Notes: generated by a model from the letters alone, not told the origin. Shown: positions 8,495 to 17,760, numbered from the stretch's first letter. The stretch is 64,000 nucleotides of DNA from Solwaraspora sp. WMMD406 (GCF_029626025.1 NZ_JARUBF010000001.1:4464001-4528000); one strand, 5' to 3'. Made by a program: numbers and translations.

Positions 8495-9220
8495 TCACCC
8501 GCCAGTGCGCTCCACCGAGGAGACGAGCCGCTCGGCTACCTCGGCCAGCGGGATGGCGGTCGCCGCCGCGGCGTCCTGGAGCACCTCCAGCGCCTGCTCC
8601 GCCCGGCAACGGCGCTGCGTCATCACCACCCCGATCGCCTGGCTGATCACGTCACCGTGCGGACGGGTCGGGTCGACCCGGTCCGCCTCGCGAGCGCGGT
8701 CACGGACCGCGCTGAGCAGGAGTCCCGCGTGTTCGGCGAGCAGCATCGCGGTCAGTTGCTCGCGAGCGGCGAGCGCGCCGGGACGCTCGGCGTACAGGTT
8801 GATCGAACCGATCGCCTCTTCGTCGACGTCCACCGGCGCGCAGAGCACCGCGTGGATGCCCCGCCCAGCCGCCGCCGAGGTCCACCGGGGCCAGCGACGA
8901 TCGTCCGTGAGGGACGGGGCGAACACGATCTCCCGGTCCCGGATCGCGGTCATCGCCGGGCCGTCGGCGGCGTACTGCAGTTCGTCGAGGTCCTTGATCA
9001 GTGGATCGGAGGCGGTGACCGACGCGGGTTGGCCGGCCCGCAGCACGCACACACTGGCGTACGCGACAGCGGGCAACGCGTGCCGGGTGGTTCCGGCCAG
9101 GTGGTCCAGCGCGTCATCGAAATCGACACACCGGATCATGCCAGCGGTCAGTTCGCGAAGCACCGCAGCGGTCTCCACGACCGCCAGTCCGGCGGAGTCC
9201 CACTGATCGGTCCGCTTCAC
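8495..9220 (-). CDS. GAF-ANTAR domain RNA-binding regulator
   Basis: A GAF domain occupies about residues 20-160 (AYASVCVLRAGQPASV, GPAMTAIRDREIVFAPSL, GIHAVLCAPVDVDEEAIG). A C-terminal ANTAR domain follows at about residues 178-235, with IGVVMTQRRCRAEQALEVLQDAA. ANTAR proteins bind paired RNA hairpins and prevent transcription termination, here presumably in response to a ligand or redox signal at the GAF domain. The GTG at 9220 is the tentative start, and a TTG at 9262 with a distant GAGGTG is the alternative. A TTGACA lies at 9299-9294 on the same strand but no good -10 was found. No ANTAR target hairpin pair was recognised nearby. Confidence 0.85.
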   Translation of the reverse strand: MKRTDQWDSAGLAVVETAAVLRELTAGMIRCVDFDDALDHLAGTTRHALPAVAYASVCVLRAGQPASVTASDPLIKDLDELQYAADGPAMTAIRDREIVFAPSLTDDRRWPRWTSAAAGRGIHAVLCAPVDVDEEAIGSINLYAERPGALAAREQLTAMLLAEHAGLLLSAVRDRAREADRVDPTRPHGDVISQAIGVVMTQRRCRAEQALEVLQDAAAATAIPLAEVAERLVSSVERTGG

Positions 9221-9454
9221 CGGTCGGCGACCGGACGGGCGGCACCGCCGATCGGCGGGCAACCGCTGGTGTACGTCACCTCGGTCATCGGATTGTCAAC
9301 TCCGGTCTCCCGTCAGCGCCCAGACTCGACCTGCCAGTTGCGAACTTTAGTGCAATCTGTCGCTTCCGGGGACGACCTACCCGAGTGCCTCCCGATCACA
9401 CCGCACGGCGGGAACTCCAGCTGATCCGCCGCGCGGGCGGGAACGGCATCGCGG

Positions 9455-11746
9455 TCACGCCCGACCCGCCAGACGACGCCCGACCGAGGAGATCAACCGG
9501 TCCAGCTCGGATCCGAACGGGTTGTCGTGCACCAGGTAGGTCCAGGTGGCACTCGGTCGCACCAGCTGCGCCTGGTCCGGCTGCCAGTCGTCGTCCAGCT
9601 CGGTCTCGGAGAACGTCTCCACGGTGCGTGCCTCGATCTCCGGTACCAATCGGTTGAAGGCCGGAACAGCCGCCCGGTGAAACTCGTCCAGCGGATCCAG
9701 CCGGCCCAGCGCGCGCAGGTGCACACCCTCGCGGACCTCGGACAGTTCCGCCAGGTGCTCGGCCCAGAGCCGGTCGAGGTGGTAAAGAGCGATGCTGCGG
9801 GCGGCTCGGGACAGCACGTCCTCGTCGAGCTCGGCACAGCGCTGCGGGAAGCGCTCCATCAGCATCAGCGCGGCGACCTCGGTGGTCAGCAGCCGCTCGC
9901 GGCGTTGCGCCAGCGCCTTGCGCTGTTGCTCGATGACGACGCTGTAGCGCCAGGTGTTGCGATGGATCTCGTAGTCGACTCCTTCGGCGATTCGCTGCGC
10001 GTGCTCGATGGCGAAATCGACCTGTTCGTCCTGCACGATGCCGTCGGCGGTCATCCGGGGCGACGGTGGAATGGCGTCCGGGGCGTGCCGAACCACCAGG
10101 TCGTCCTCCAGGCTGACGAAGAAGACCGAACCACCCGGGTCGCCCTGCCGGCCCGCCCGGCCCCGCAGTTGGTTGTCCACCCGTCGGCTGTCGTGCCGGC
10201 CGCTACCGATGACGTACAGCCCGCCCAGTTCGGCGACCTGATCCCGATCGGCCTGGTCACTACCGCCGAGCCGGATGTCCACGCCACGACCGGCCATCTG
10301 CGTGGACACCGTCACCGCGCCCAGCGCACCGGCCTCGGCGATGATCGCCGCCTCCTCGTCGTCGTTCTTGGCGTTGAGGACCACACAGGTCACTCCGGCC
10401 TCGGCCAACGCCGCGGCCAGACTCTCCGACTCCTTGACGTCGAGCGTGCCGACCAGCACCGGACGACCGGTGGCGTGAGCGGCGGCGATCTCGGCTACCA
10501 GCGCCTCGTCCTTCTCCGCCCGGGTGGCGTAGATCCGATCCGGCTCGTCGACACGGACGTTGGGCTCGTGCGGCGGAATCACCGCGACTTCCAGTTTGAA
10601 GAACTCCCGAAGCTGGTCGCCGACGAGCACCGCCGTGGCGGTCATGCCACACAGGGTGCGGTACATCCCCACGAACGCCTGGACGGTGATCGTGCCGAGC
10701 ACCTCCCCTTCGGCGGTCGCGTTCAGGCCTTCCTTGGCCTCGACCGCCGCCTGCAGGCCGTCCGGCCAGCGACGTCGCTGCGCGACCCGGCCCCGCATCT
10801 CGTCGACCAGTTCCACCGCGCCGTCCCGCACGATGTAGTCGACATCCCGCTTGAGCAGGGCGTGCGCGTGCAACGCGACGTGGATCGCCGACAGCTGCCC
10901 GACGTTGTCGTCGGCGTACAGGTCGATGCCGGCCAGCTTCTCCTCCACGGCGGCCAGGCCGGCGGTGGTGAAGGCCACGCTCCGACCGTCGTCGGCCACC
11001 TCGAAGTCCCGCCCCGCCCGCAGATTGCGTACCAGCGCGGCGGCGGCGTGCACCGGGTCCTGCTCGCCGGGCACCGCACCGGCCAGCACCATCGGCACCC
11101 GCGCCTCGTCGATCAGGATCGAGTCGGCCTCGTCGACGATGGCGGTGGCCAGCGCCGGCTGGACCCGGTCGGCGATGTCGGTGACCAGCTGGTCACGGAG
11201 GAAGTCGAAGCCGGCCTCACTGACCGAGACGTAGGTGACGTCACGCTGATAGGCCTCGCGCCGCTGCTGCGGCGTGCTGGCCTCGGTGACCCAGCCGACG
11301 CTCAGACCCAGCAGCCCGTACACCGGAGCCATCCATTCGGCGTCCCGGCGGGCCAGGTAGTCGTTGACGGTGAGCACGTGCACCGGGGCGTTACCTCGCC
11401 GGACGTGGCCGTAGGCCGCGATCGTCGCGGTCAGGGTCTTGCCCTCACCGGTCGCCATCTCCGCCACCTTGCCGGCGAGCAGCGACATGGCGCCCAGCAA
11501 CTGCTCGTCGAAGGGGCGCTCGTCGATGGCGCGCCGCGCCGCCTCGCGGCCCACCGCGCACAGGTCGACGAATTCGCGGGCCTTGTCCGCACGGGCGGTC
11601 AGGGCCATGTCGTCGAGCTCCCGTAGCTCGTCTTCGCGCGCGGCGATCGCGGGTAGCAACTTCTCCAGCGGCGCGAGATCGACGGTACTGCCCGGCCGCT
11701 GGAGGAAACGCCGGAACCGACTCTTCAGACGATGCGACACACCCAT
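9455..11746 (-). CDS. secA2: Accessory Sec translocase ATPase SecA2
   Basis: This is a 763-residue SecA-family motor that drives export of a subset of proteins through SecYEG. Walker A is MATGEGKTLTA, Walker B is IVDEADSILIDEARVP, and helicase motif VI is represented by QLRGRAGRQGDPGGS. The preprotein cross-linking and helical wing/scaffold regions follow. It lacks the C-terminal cysteine zinc domain of housekeeping SecA and is shorter than SecA1, which fits the mycobacterial-type SecA2. The ATG at 11746 begins at MGVSHRLKSRFRRFL, the normal SecA2 N-terminus, though its ribosome binding site is weak. It is divergent from gpgS and carries an upstream GGCT-N15-GGGTAT element. Confidence 0.92.
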   Translation of the reverse strand: MGVSHRLKSRFRRFLQRPGSTVDLAPLEKLLPAIAAREDELRELDDMALTARADKAREFVDLCAVGREAARRAIDERPFDEQLLGAMSLLAGKVAEMATGEGKTLTATIAAYGHVRRGNAPVHVLTVNDYLARRDAEWMAPVYGLLGLSVGWVTEASTPQQRREAYQRDVTYVSVSEAGFDFLRDQLVTDIADRVQPALATAIVDEADSILIDEARVPMVLAGAVPGEQDPVHAAAALVRNLRAGRDFEVADDGRSVAFTTAGLAAVEEKLAGIDLYADDNVGQLSAIHVALHAHALLKRDVDYIVRDGAVELVDEMRGRVAQRRRWPDGLQAAVEAKEGLNATAEGEVLGTITVQAFVGMYRTLCGMTATAVLVGDQLREFFKLEVAVIPPHEPNVRVDEPDRIYATRAEKDEALVAEIAAAHATGRPVLVGTLDVKESESLAAALAEAGVTCVVLNAKNDDEEAAIIAEAGALGAVTVSTQMAGRGVDIRLGGSDQADRDQVAELGGLYVIGSGRHDSRRVDNQLRGRAGRQGDPGGSVFFVSLEDDLVVRHAPDAIPPSPRMTADGIVQDEQVDFAIEHAQRIAEGVDYEIHRNTWRYSVVIEQQRKALAQRRERLLTTEVAALMLMERFPQRCAELDEDVLSRAARSIALYHLDRLWAEHLAELSEVREGVHLRALGRLDPLDEFHRAAVPAFNRLVPEIEARTVETFSETELDDDWQPDQAQLVRPSATWTYLVHDNPFGSELDRLISSVGRRLAGRA

Positions 11747-11829
11747 GTCGGTCAACGCTACGCGACGCGGCGACGATCGGGCGCCCCGGCCGGGCACTGT
11801 CGTCGCGAGCCCGCCGGGCGCGGGCAGGC

Positions 11830-11854
11830 ATACCCGGGTTCCGCCCGGGTAGCC
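11830..11854 (-). promoter_or_regulatory. SigB/SigF-type promoter upstream of secA2
   Basis: On the minus strand GGCT (11854-11851) is followed by 15 nt and GGGTAT (11835-11830). The -35 box matches only the relaxed GNNT consensus, so the call is weaker than those with GTTT. The predicted leader to the secA2 ATG is about 78 nt. Confidence 0.4.
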
Positions 11855-11890
11855 AGGAGCCGGCCCAGCGTCGGCACCGAGGAGTGGATC

Positions 11891-12898
11891 ATGAGGTACG
11901 CGCGGCAGACCGTCACTCCCACGGTCGGAGACTGGACGGTCCGACGCACCGCGTCGGCCCGCCGATGGGCGCCCTGGGAACTGGCGTCGGTGAAGGCCGG
12001 CCACCGGGTGAGCGTCGTGTTGCCGGCCCGCGACGAGGAAGCCACCGTCGGGGCGATCGTCGGGGCGATCCGCGAGCATCTGGTCGACCGGGTTCCGCTC
12101 GTCGACGAGATCGTGGTGGTCGACTCGCGGTCGCAGGACGCCACCGCGGCCGTGGCCGCCGCGGCGGGGGCGCGGGTCGTCAGCCAGGACGAGATGACCA
12201 TCGGGCTGCCCCGGTTGGAGGGCAAGGGCGACGCCCTCTGGGCCGGGTTGGCCGCCAGTGACGGCGACCTGATCGCCTTCGTCGACGCCGACCTGCGGGA
12301 GTTCCAGCCGGCGTTCGTGACCGGCCTGCTCGGTCCGCTGCTCAGTGACGCTTCGGTCAGTTTCGTCAAGGGCTTCTACCACCGGCCGCTGGTGCGGTCC
12401 AGCGACGTGGAGGCCGACGCCGGTGGACGGGTCACCGAGATCATGGCCCGCCCGCTGTTCAATCTCTTCTGGCCCGATCTGGCGGGTTTCGTGCAGCCGC
12501 TGGCGGGCGAGTACGCCGGGCGCCGGACGGTGTTGGAGCAGATCCCGTTCGTGTCCGGCTACGGTGTCGAGACGGCGATGCTGATCGACCTGCTGGAGCT
12601 CTGCGGGTTGGACGCGTTGGCCCAGGTCGACCTCGGCGAGCGACGGCACCGCCACCAGAGCACCGAGGCGCTGGGGCGGATGTCCGCGCAGATCATGCTC
12701 ACCGCGTGGTCGCGGCTATACCGCAAGGGGTGGGTGATCTCGGAGTACCCGCCCGGCAGCCTGATCACGCAGTTCCGCCGGGGCGGAGCTGACGCGTTGA
12801 GCAACCTCGACCGCGAGATCGTGGTGAGCGACGTGTCGGTGCGGGAACGGCCTCCGTTGGGTCAGCACCGGCGGTCGCTGGCGACGGCGGCCGGCTGA
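11891..12898 (+). CDS. gpgS: Glucosyl-3-phosphoglycerate synthase
   Basis: This 335-residue GT-A fold retaining glycosyltransferase transfers glucose from an NDP-glucose donor to 3-phosphoglycerate, the first committed step of methylglucose lipopolysaccharide (MGLP) and glucosylglycerate synthesis. Visible features are VVLPARDEEATVG, VVDSRSQDATAAVA, the metal-binding FVDADLREFQP (D-x-D), GGRVTEIMARPLFNLFWPDL and FVSGYGVETAMLID, all characteristic of GpgS. The ATG at 11891 has a GAGGAG site. Its stop overlaps a perfect palindromic terminator. A likely MGLP elongation enzyme lies at 17986-19395. Confidence 0.93.
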   Translation: MRYARQTVTPTVGDWTVRRTASARRWAPWELASVKAGHRVSVVLPARDEEATVGAIVGAIREHLVDRVPLVDEIVVVDSRSQDATAAVAAAAGARVVSQDEMTIGLPRLEGKGDALWAGLAASDGDLIAFVDADLREFQPAFVTGLLGPLLSDASVSFVKGFYHRPLVRSSDVEADAGGRVTEIMARPLFNLFWPDLAGFVQPLAGEYAGRRTVLEQIPFVSGYGVETAMLIDLLELCGLDALAQVDLGERRHRHQSTEALGRMSAQIMLTAWSRLYRKGWVISEYPPGSLITQFRRGGADALSNLDREIVVSDVSVRERPPLGQHRRSLATAAG

Positions 12899-12922
12899 TC
12901 AACGCTGCCGGCAGCGTTGATC
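12897..12922 (+). terminator. Palindromic terminator of gpgS
   Basis: A 26-bp perfect inverted repeat without a loop spacer overlaps the gpgS stop codon. A partial copy of the arm (ACGCTGCCGGCA) recurs immediately downstream. Confidence 0.7.
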
Positions 12923-13012
12923 ACGCTGCCGGCACCGCCGGATCACACCGCTGCCGGCCCTGCACCGCCGGTGCGCCGCTCCGCCGGCATCGGCTCCAGA
13001 CGACGGCACGGG

Positions 13013-13210
13013 TCACTTCTTGCTGTCGGCCTTGGGCTTGGTGGCGCTGAAGACGACCACTCCGACGACCACTCCGACGAGGGCGATCGCGCCGGCGTTG
13101 GAGGTGTCGTCACCGGCTCCGGAGACACCGAAGCCGAAGGTCACGACACCCGCGACGACTGCGGCGACCAGACGATTACCACGTTGCTTCACATTGCGGA
13201 TGTTAGCCAC
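13013..13210 (-). CDS. Small membrane protein (hypothetical)
   Basis: This 65-residue frame encodes a basic N-terminus (NIRNVKQRGNR), two hydrophobic helices (LVAAVVAGVVTFGFG and AGAIALVGVVVGVVVFSA) and a lysine-rich tail (KPKADSKK). The topology and charge distribution are those of a real small membrane protein, while the opposite-strand frame is low in hydrophobic content. The GTG start at 13210 has no clear ribosome binding site. No family was recognised. Confidence 0.5.
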   Translation of the reverse strand: MANIRNVKQRGNRLVAAVVAGVVTFGFGVSGAGDDTSNAGAIALVGVVVGVVVFSATKPKADSKK

Positions 13211-13283
13211 TTTTGTGCTGTAATCTGCCTGGTGCCTCGATCGGGTGACGCGGGCCCGGTGGGCCGATCAGCGCTCTGCCTGA

Positions 13284-14447
13284 TCAGCGCTCTGCCCGCT
13301 CAGCTGACGGCTCGTCGAAGAGCCCGGCCAGGCCGGCGACGGCGAGGCTACGGCGTACGTAGGGCTGCGGCCGGGCCAGCCGCAGGCGTATCCCGGCCCG
13401 ACGCGCCACCTCCTGGCTGGCCAACAGAGCGGCGACCCCCGAGGCGTCCACGGACGGTACGCCGTCGAGGTCGACCAACACCTCGGTCTCGGCGCAGGTG
13501 CGTACGGCGTCGGCCAGGCCGAGACGGACCTGCTCGGCCGAGTCCCGGTCCAGATCGCCGCGCACCGTGACCCGGACGCGGCTGCCGGCGCGGTCCACCG
13601 ACAGGGTCAGCGACGCGACGTTGTCCGGTTGACCGGTGCCGGACTCCCAGCGGGGCGGGGAGTCGGTCAGCATCGCCTGACGCAGCCAGGTCAGGGTCCG
13701 GGAGAGCAGCCGTGAGACGTGCATCTGGGAAATGCCGAACTCAGCGGCGATGTCGGACTGCGTGTAGTTGCCGTAGAAGCGCATCGCCAGGATCCGACGT
13801 TCCCGGGCCGGGAGCCGGTAGAGCAGGTCGCTGACGGTCAGCCGGTCGTCGACCGACTCCAGGTCCGCGTCGAGTGCGCCGAACATGTCACCGAGTTCGG
13901 CCGGTCCGTCGTCACCCACCGGCCCGTTGAGCGAGGCGGGCGTGTAACCGGCGGCCGACTCCAGCGCGGCGAGGATGTCCTCTTCCGAGGTCTCCAGTCG
14001 CGCGGCCAGCTCGGCGACCGTCGGTGACCGGGACAGTTCACTGGTCAGTACGGCGGTCGCCTGGCTGACCTCGATGGTCAGGTCCTGGAGCCGACGGGGC
14101 ACGTGCACGCCCCACGTACGGTCCCGGAAGTGCCGCTTGATCTCGCCGGTGATCGTCACCGCCGCGTACGCGGTGAACGAACCCCGCTCCGGGTCGTAGC
14201 GGTCGACGGCCTTGACCAGGCCGAGGCGGGCCACCTGCTCCAGGTCCTCCAGCGGCTCGCCCCGTCCCCGGTAGCGGCGGGCGAGACGACCGGCGAACGG
14301 GAGCGCGAGTTGGACGAGCTCCTCGCGTGAGCCTCGGCGTTGGTTCTCCGCCTGGTCGGCGAAGCGGGCCGCGTAGGACAGCGCGGCACCGTCGAGATCT
14401 TCCAGTACGTGTTCCGAGCGCGTTGCTGTACGCTTTTGTCCGGACAT
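13284..14447 (-). CDS. SigB/SigF-family RNA polymerase sigma factor fused to a C-terminal STAS domain
   Basis: This is a 387-residue protein. Residues about 40-270 form a group 3 sigma factor. Region 2 has FAGRLARRYRGRGEPLEDLEQVA and DRYDPERGSFTAYA; region 3 has WGVHVPRRLQDL. Region 4 has ERRILAMRFYGNYTQSDIA followed by the helix-turn-helix ISQMHVSRLLSRTL. After a short linker, residues about 282-380 form a STAS domain (RVRVTVRGDLDRDSAEQVR, VLVDLDGVPSVDASGVAALL) like anti-sigma-factor antagonists. The residue after the conserved Asp is Ala (D-A-S-G), where classical SpoIIAA/RsbV antagonists have the phosphorylated Ser. The ATG at 14447 follows GGGAGGGG. No anti-sigma kinase gene adjoins it. 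It is a natural candidate to read the GGGTAY promoters in this window. Confidence 0.93.
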   Translation of the reverse strand: MSGQKRTATRSEHVLEDLDGAALSYAARFADQAENQRRGSREELVQLALPFAGRLARRYRGRGEPLEDLEQVARLGLVKAVDRYDPERGSFTAYAAVTITGEIKRHFRDRTWGVHVPRRLQDLTIEVSQATAVLTSELSRSPTVAELAARLETSEEDILAALESAAGYTPASLNGPVGDDGPAELGDMFGALDADLESVDDRLTVSDLLYRLPARERRILAMRFYGNYTQSDIAAEFGISQMHVSRLLSRTLTWLRQAMLTDSPPRWESGTGQPDNVASLTLSVDRAGSRVRVTVRGDLDRDSAEQVRLGLADAVRTCAETEVLVDLDGVPSVDASGVAALLASQEVARRAGIRLRLARPQPYVRRSLAVAGLAGLFDEPSAERAER

Positions 14448-14708
14448 TCCGCCCCTCCCGGGTGATCCGGCTCCGAGCTACGCATTCCGGTACATGGGAT
14501 CGACCGGTCCCGTTCCACGTGCCCCGGTCGTGATTCCCCGCCGCGACCCGTCACCTGCCGTTCACTCCCTACGCCGGACCTTACTGCCCGTGACCGAGCG
14601 GCTTCGCGCATAGCCAGGAAAAGGCGTGGAAATTCCATGCCGGAATCCGCTCACCGGAACCACCGACCGGGAACCACCGACCGGGAACCGCCATAGGCCC
14701 CGCTCGGC

Positions 14709-15815
14709 TCAGGCGGTCGACTGGTCCGCGTACCGCAGCACGGCGCCGACGCCGCCGTCGAGGTCGGCTTCGTCCGGTCCCACCAGCACCAGATCGGCGT
14801 CGGTGGCGGCCAGCGCACGCAGCAACGCGGCGTCCGCTCGGACCTCACGCGCCTCGGCGACCGACATCGCGCCCAGTTCGCCGGGCTCCAGCGCGATCTG
14901 GGTGGCCTCCGGGCCGATCCACAGCCGCCGGGTCGACGACGGATCATCGACCAGCAGCAGCGTGTCCACCTGAGCCCGCCGCAGCGCCTCGACGACGGCG
15001 GACAGCCCGACGCCGCGCCCCTGTTGGGCGCCGAAGCGGTCCAGCACCCGCGCGGAGCGCCCGGCCGCGACCTCGGCGATCGCCTGGATGGTCACGTCGG
15101 TCAGCGGCTCCGGGTCCGCGCCGAGGGCACGCGCGCCGGCATCGGTTTCGACGGTGCGTTCCTGCCAGCGTCGCGGCAGCTGGGCGATGAGCAGCCGCCG
15201 TGCCTGCGGATCACCCGCCACCACGAGCACCTCGGCACCCACCTCGTCGGCGAGGGCGGCCGTGGCGACCGCGCTGTCCCCGGCGTTGCGCCGCCAGCTG
15301 ACCTCCGCCGCGCGTTGGAACCGCGCCTGCGACCACGCGCCGGGCTGGACCTTGCGGATCGGGTACGCGGCGGACCCGTCGACCGAGAGCTGCCGGGGCA
15401 GCGCACCGGCACTGACCGCGTCGACGTCGGCGCCGGTACGGCTGACGAGTACCCGCAGCCAGCTGATCTCCTCGCCCCGCTGAGCGACCAGTGGCATCAC
15501 GTGGGGTAGCGGTCCCACCGTGGCCAGGTCGCGGCGGGGTGGCGCGGACAGGTAGTCGTGCATCATCACCTCGCCGCCGGCGGCGCCCAACGCGAGGCCG
15601 TACTCCCCCGGCCGAGGGACGTGTCGCCGCAGCGCCAGGTCCATGGCCCGAACGGTGTCGGGATCGGCTCCCTGCTCGTCGAGACGGTCGCGCAGGGACC
15701 GCCACCGCAAGTTCAGCGCCTCGGCGGCGTCCTCGGTGTCCCGGGACGCGTCGAGGTAGACCGAGGCCCACGGTCCGGGGCGGGCGTAGAGCGGTCGCAG
15801 GAAGGACAGGTCCAT
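14709..15815 (-). CDS. baeRF/Vms1-type protein (Rv2629-like)
   Basis: This is a 368-residue protein of the bacterial archaeo-eukaryotic release factor-like superfamily, related to mycobacterial Rv2629. It starts MDLSFLRPLYARPGPWASVYLD. The middle carries WRRNAGDSAVATAALADEV and EVLVVAGDPQARRLLIAQLP, and the last third has a GAQQGRGVGLSAVVEALRRAQVDTLLLVDD segment like the eRF1 domain 3 fold. A role at stalled or hibernating ribosomes is inferred from the family. The ATG at 15815 has GGGGGTG upstream. A GATT-N13-GGGTAT element lies at 15844-15866. Confidence 0.82.
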   Translation of the reverse strand: MDLSFLRPLYARPGPWASVYLDASRDTEDAAEALNLRWRSLRDRLDEQGADPDTVRAMDLALRRHVPRPGEYGLALGAAGGEVMMHDYLSAPPRRDLATVGPLPHVMPLVAQRGEEISWLRVLVSRTGADVDAVSAGALPRQLSVDGSAAYPIRKVQPGAWSQARFQRAAEVSWRRNAGDSAVATAALADEVGAEVLVVAGDPQARRLLIAQLPRRWQERTVETDAGARALGADPEPLTDVTIQAIAEVAAGRSARVLDRFGAQQGRGVGLSAVVEALRRAQVDTLLLVDDPSSTRRLWIGPEATQIALEPGELGAMSVAEAREVRADAALLRALAATDADLVLVGPDEADLDGGVGAVLRYADQSTA

Positions 15816-15843
15816 GGCAGCACCCCCTCATCTCACGACCGAC

Positions 15844-15866
15844 ATACCCGGCTAGGTCCGCCAATC
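15844..15866 (-). promoter_or_regulatory. Possible SigB-type promoter of the baeRF gene
   Basis: On the minus strand GATT is followed by 13 nt and GGGTAT (15849-15844). The spacer is one nt shorter than the usual 14-16, so this is a weaker match than the other GGGTAY elements. It lies 29 bp upstream of the ATG. Confidence 0.35.
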
Positions 15867-15972
15867 ACCTCAAATCTCCCGGTAATCGCCCGCTGAGCGC
15901 CATTCACTCATGGCATTCACGTACACCCATCGATACAATGCGTAAACAGTCACAGACTTTGGGTGGTGATCG

Positions 15973-16533
15973 ATGGATCCCGAACTCTTCCCGGAACGTG
16001 CCGTCCACCGCCCAGGACCGATCATCACCGGACACGTGGTCCGGCTGGTCGGCGGCTACTCCCGCCCGATCAAGGTGGGGCAGCCGGTCCTCGTCGGGGT
16101 CCTGGCCGCCGCCGGCGTGGTCCGGGTGCTGAGCGCGGCCATCTCCTCGCTCCGGCTCGCCGGAAGCGGTTCCACCGCCGGCCGACGCAAATGGAAGGAG
16201 CTGCGCAACGGCCCGGAATTCCTGGTCACGCCGCTGCACATCCGAGACACCAGCGGCGTGCTCTGCGAAATGGAGATCCACGGACACGTGCCGCAGAGCG
16301 CGCTCGACCCCACCGACCACGTCCAGGTCACCGTACGGCGGCAGAAGGACCCCGAACTGCCGCCCCGGGTCGAACGGATCGTCAACCTCACCACCGGGCA
16401 GTTCCTCACCCCCCGTACCCCGACGGTCTGGTCCCACCTCGGACCCGCACTGCTGTTCCAGGCGATCCTCGGTGTCGCGCTGCTCGCGGCCGTCGGCGCG
16501 GCGGTCGTCGCGCTGGCGCGCACCGGTGGGTGA
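15973..16533 (+). CDS. Hypothetical membrane protein
   Basis: This 186-residue protein has a hydrophobic stretch near residues 34-60 (VGQPVLVGVLAAAGVVRVL) and a C-terminal membrane helix (LLFQAILGVALLAAVGAAVVALA). Between them is a soluble beta-rich domain (FLVTPLHIRDTSGVLCEMEIHGHV, HVQVTVRRQKDPELPPRVERIVNL). No family was recognised. The ATG at 15973 follows GGTGGTGATCG. It stands alone between genes on the other strand and the DMT transporter. Confidence 0.72.
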   Translation: MDPELFPERAVHRPGPIITGHVVRLVGGYSRPIKVGQPVLVGVLAAAGVVRVLSAAISSLRLAGSGSTAGRRKWKELRNGPEFLVTPLHIRDTSGVLCEMEIHGHVPQSALDPTDHVQVTVRRQKDPELPPRVERIVNLTTGQFLTPRTPTVWSHLGPALLFQAILGVALLAAVGAAVVALARTGG

Positions 16534-16696
16534 TCCACCCATGATCCACCCAACCGCCCATCCCTCTGGCGGATGAGTCCGCCCGACGGCGTACTGCGTG
16601 AGACGTAGGCGACTGACCCACGGCCGGGCGACGCCAACCGTGACGGTCTCGGAGATCATGAGGTGATGAGGACGTCAGCCGGGCGACAGGCCGCTC

Positions 16697-17701
16697 GTGA
16701 GTGATCTGCTGATCGCGGTCGCCTTCGCGGTCGCCTCCGCCGGCGCGTACGCCCTCGCCGCGGTGTTCCAGGAACGACTCGCGGTCCGGCTTGGCGCGCA
16801 GGCACCCTGGCGAAGGACCCTACGAGCGCTGCTCGGCGCACGACGATGGTGGCTGGCCGTGGCGCTCAACGGCACCGGCGCCCTGCTGCACGTCGCCGCG
16901 CTGGCCTACGGACCGCTGTCGGTGGTGCAGCCGCTCGGCGTACTCACCCTGGTGTTGGCGTTGCCGATCGGCGCGGCCCTGAGCGCCCGACGGGTCGGTG
17001 CCCGCCAATGGCAGGGTGCCGCGTTGACCATCGTGGGGCTGGCACTGCTGCTCCTGCTCATCGTTCCGAGTAGCGGCGAACGTCTGGACGGCGCGGACGG
17101 GACCATCTTGATGCTCGCCGGCGGCGGAGTCGTGGCCGTACTGACGACCGGTGCCACACTGGTCCGCAGAGCGGTGCCGCGCAGCCTGCTGCACGCCACT
17201 GGGTCCGGCGTCGCGTTCGCCGTGGCCTCCGCGTTGACCCACGCGGTGACCCGCGAGTACGACGCCGCCGGGCTCCCGGCCCTGGTCACCCCGCTGATAC
17301 CGGCCATCGGCGTGATGGCGGTCGCCGGGGTGCTGCTGTCCCAGCTCGCCTACCGGGGCAGCGGGCTCGGCGCACCGCTCGCCACCGTCACACTGGCCAA
17401 CCCGGTCGCCTCGGCGGTCATCGGAGTGGCGTTGTTCGACGAGCGATTCGCCGCCGGCCCGGTCGCCGCCGCGCTGTTGGTCGTGGCCGCCGCCACCGCT
17501 GGTGCCGGCATCCTGTTGCTGGTGCCCGGGGAGAAACCGATGGCCCCGGCAGACCCACCCGCCGGATCGGACGCGGAGCCGCCGCTCGACCCGCGATCCG
17601 GGTCGCCCCGACCCGAGGCGGAGGTTGCGTCATCCGCCGACGGCGTGCCGGGAACGGGCAGGTCCCGCGCGTCGCGGACCTCGGCGCTGTGCCGCCGCTG
17701 A
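16697..17701 (+). CDS. DMT/EamA-like multi-pass membrane protein
   Basis: This 334-residue protein has about nine to ten membrane helices in two DMT-like halves (LLIAVAFAVASAGAYALAAVFQERL, GPLSVVQPLGVLTLVLALPIGAALS; then GVMAVAGVLLSQLAYRGSGLGAPLATVTLANPVAS in the second half). Family members are drug/metabolite or magnesium-type transporters, and the substrate is unknown. The C-terminal 60 residues are hydrophilic and Pro/Ser-rich. The stop codon lies inside the first unit of a 27-bp tandem repeat. The GTG at 16697 was chosen with a GGCGACAGG-like site. Confidence 0.8.
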   Translation: MSDLLIAVAFAVASAGAYALAAVFQERLAVRLGAQAPWRRTLRALLGARRWWLAVALNGTGALLHVAALAYGPLSVVQPLGVLTLVLALPIGAALSARRVGARQWQGAALTIVGLALLLLLIVPSSGERLDGADGTILMLAGGGVVAVLTTGATLVRRAVPRSLLHATGSGVAFAVASALTHAVTREYDAAGLPALVTPLIPAIGVMAVAGVLLSQLAYRGSGLGAPLATVTLANPVASAVIGVALFDERFAAGPVAAALLVVAAATAGAGILLLVPGEKPMAPADPPAGSDAEPPLDPRSGSPRPEAEVASSADGVPGTGRSRASRTSALCRR

Positions 17702-17760
17702 CGCCGAACCGCGCGGAGCCGCCGCTGACGCCGAACCGCGCGGAGCCGCCGCTGACGCCG
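17691..17760 (+). repeat. 27-bp tandem repeat (2.6 copies) containing the upstream stop codon
   Basis: Two identical 27-bp units (17691-17717 and 17718-17744) and a 16-bp partial unit (17745-17760) follow each other without change. Unit 1 includes the DMT gene's TGA (17699-17701), so the stop codon and its context have been duplicated downstream. Confidence 0.9.
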
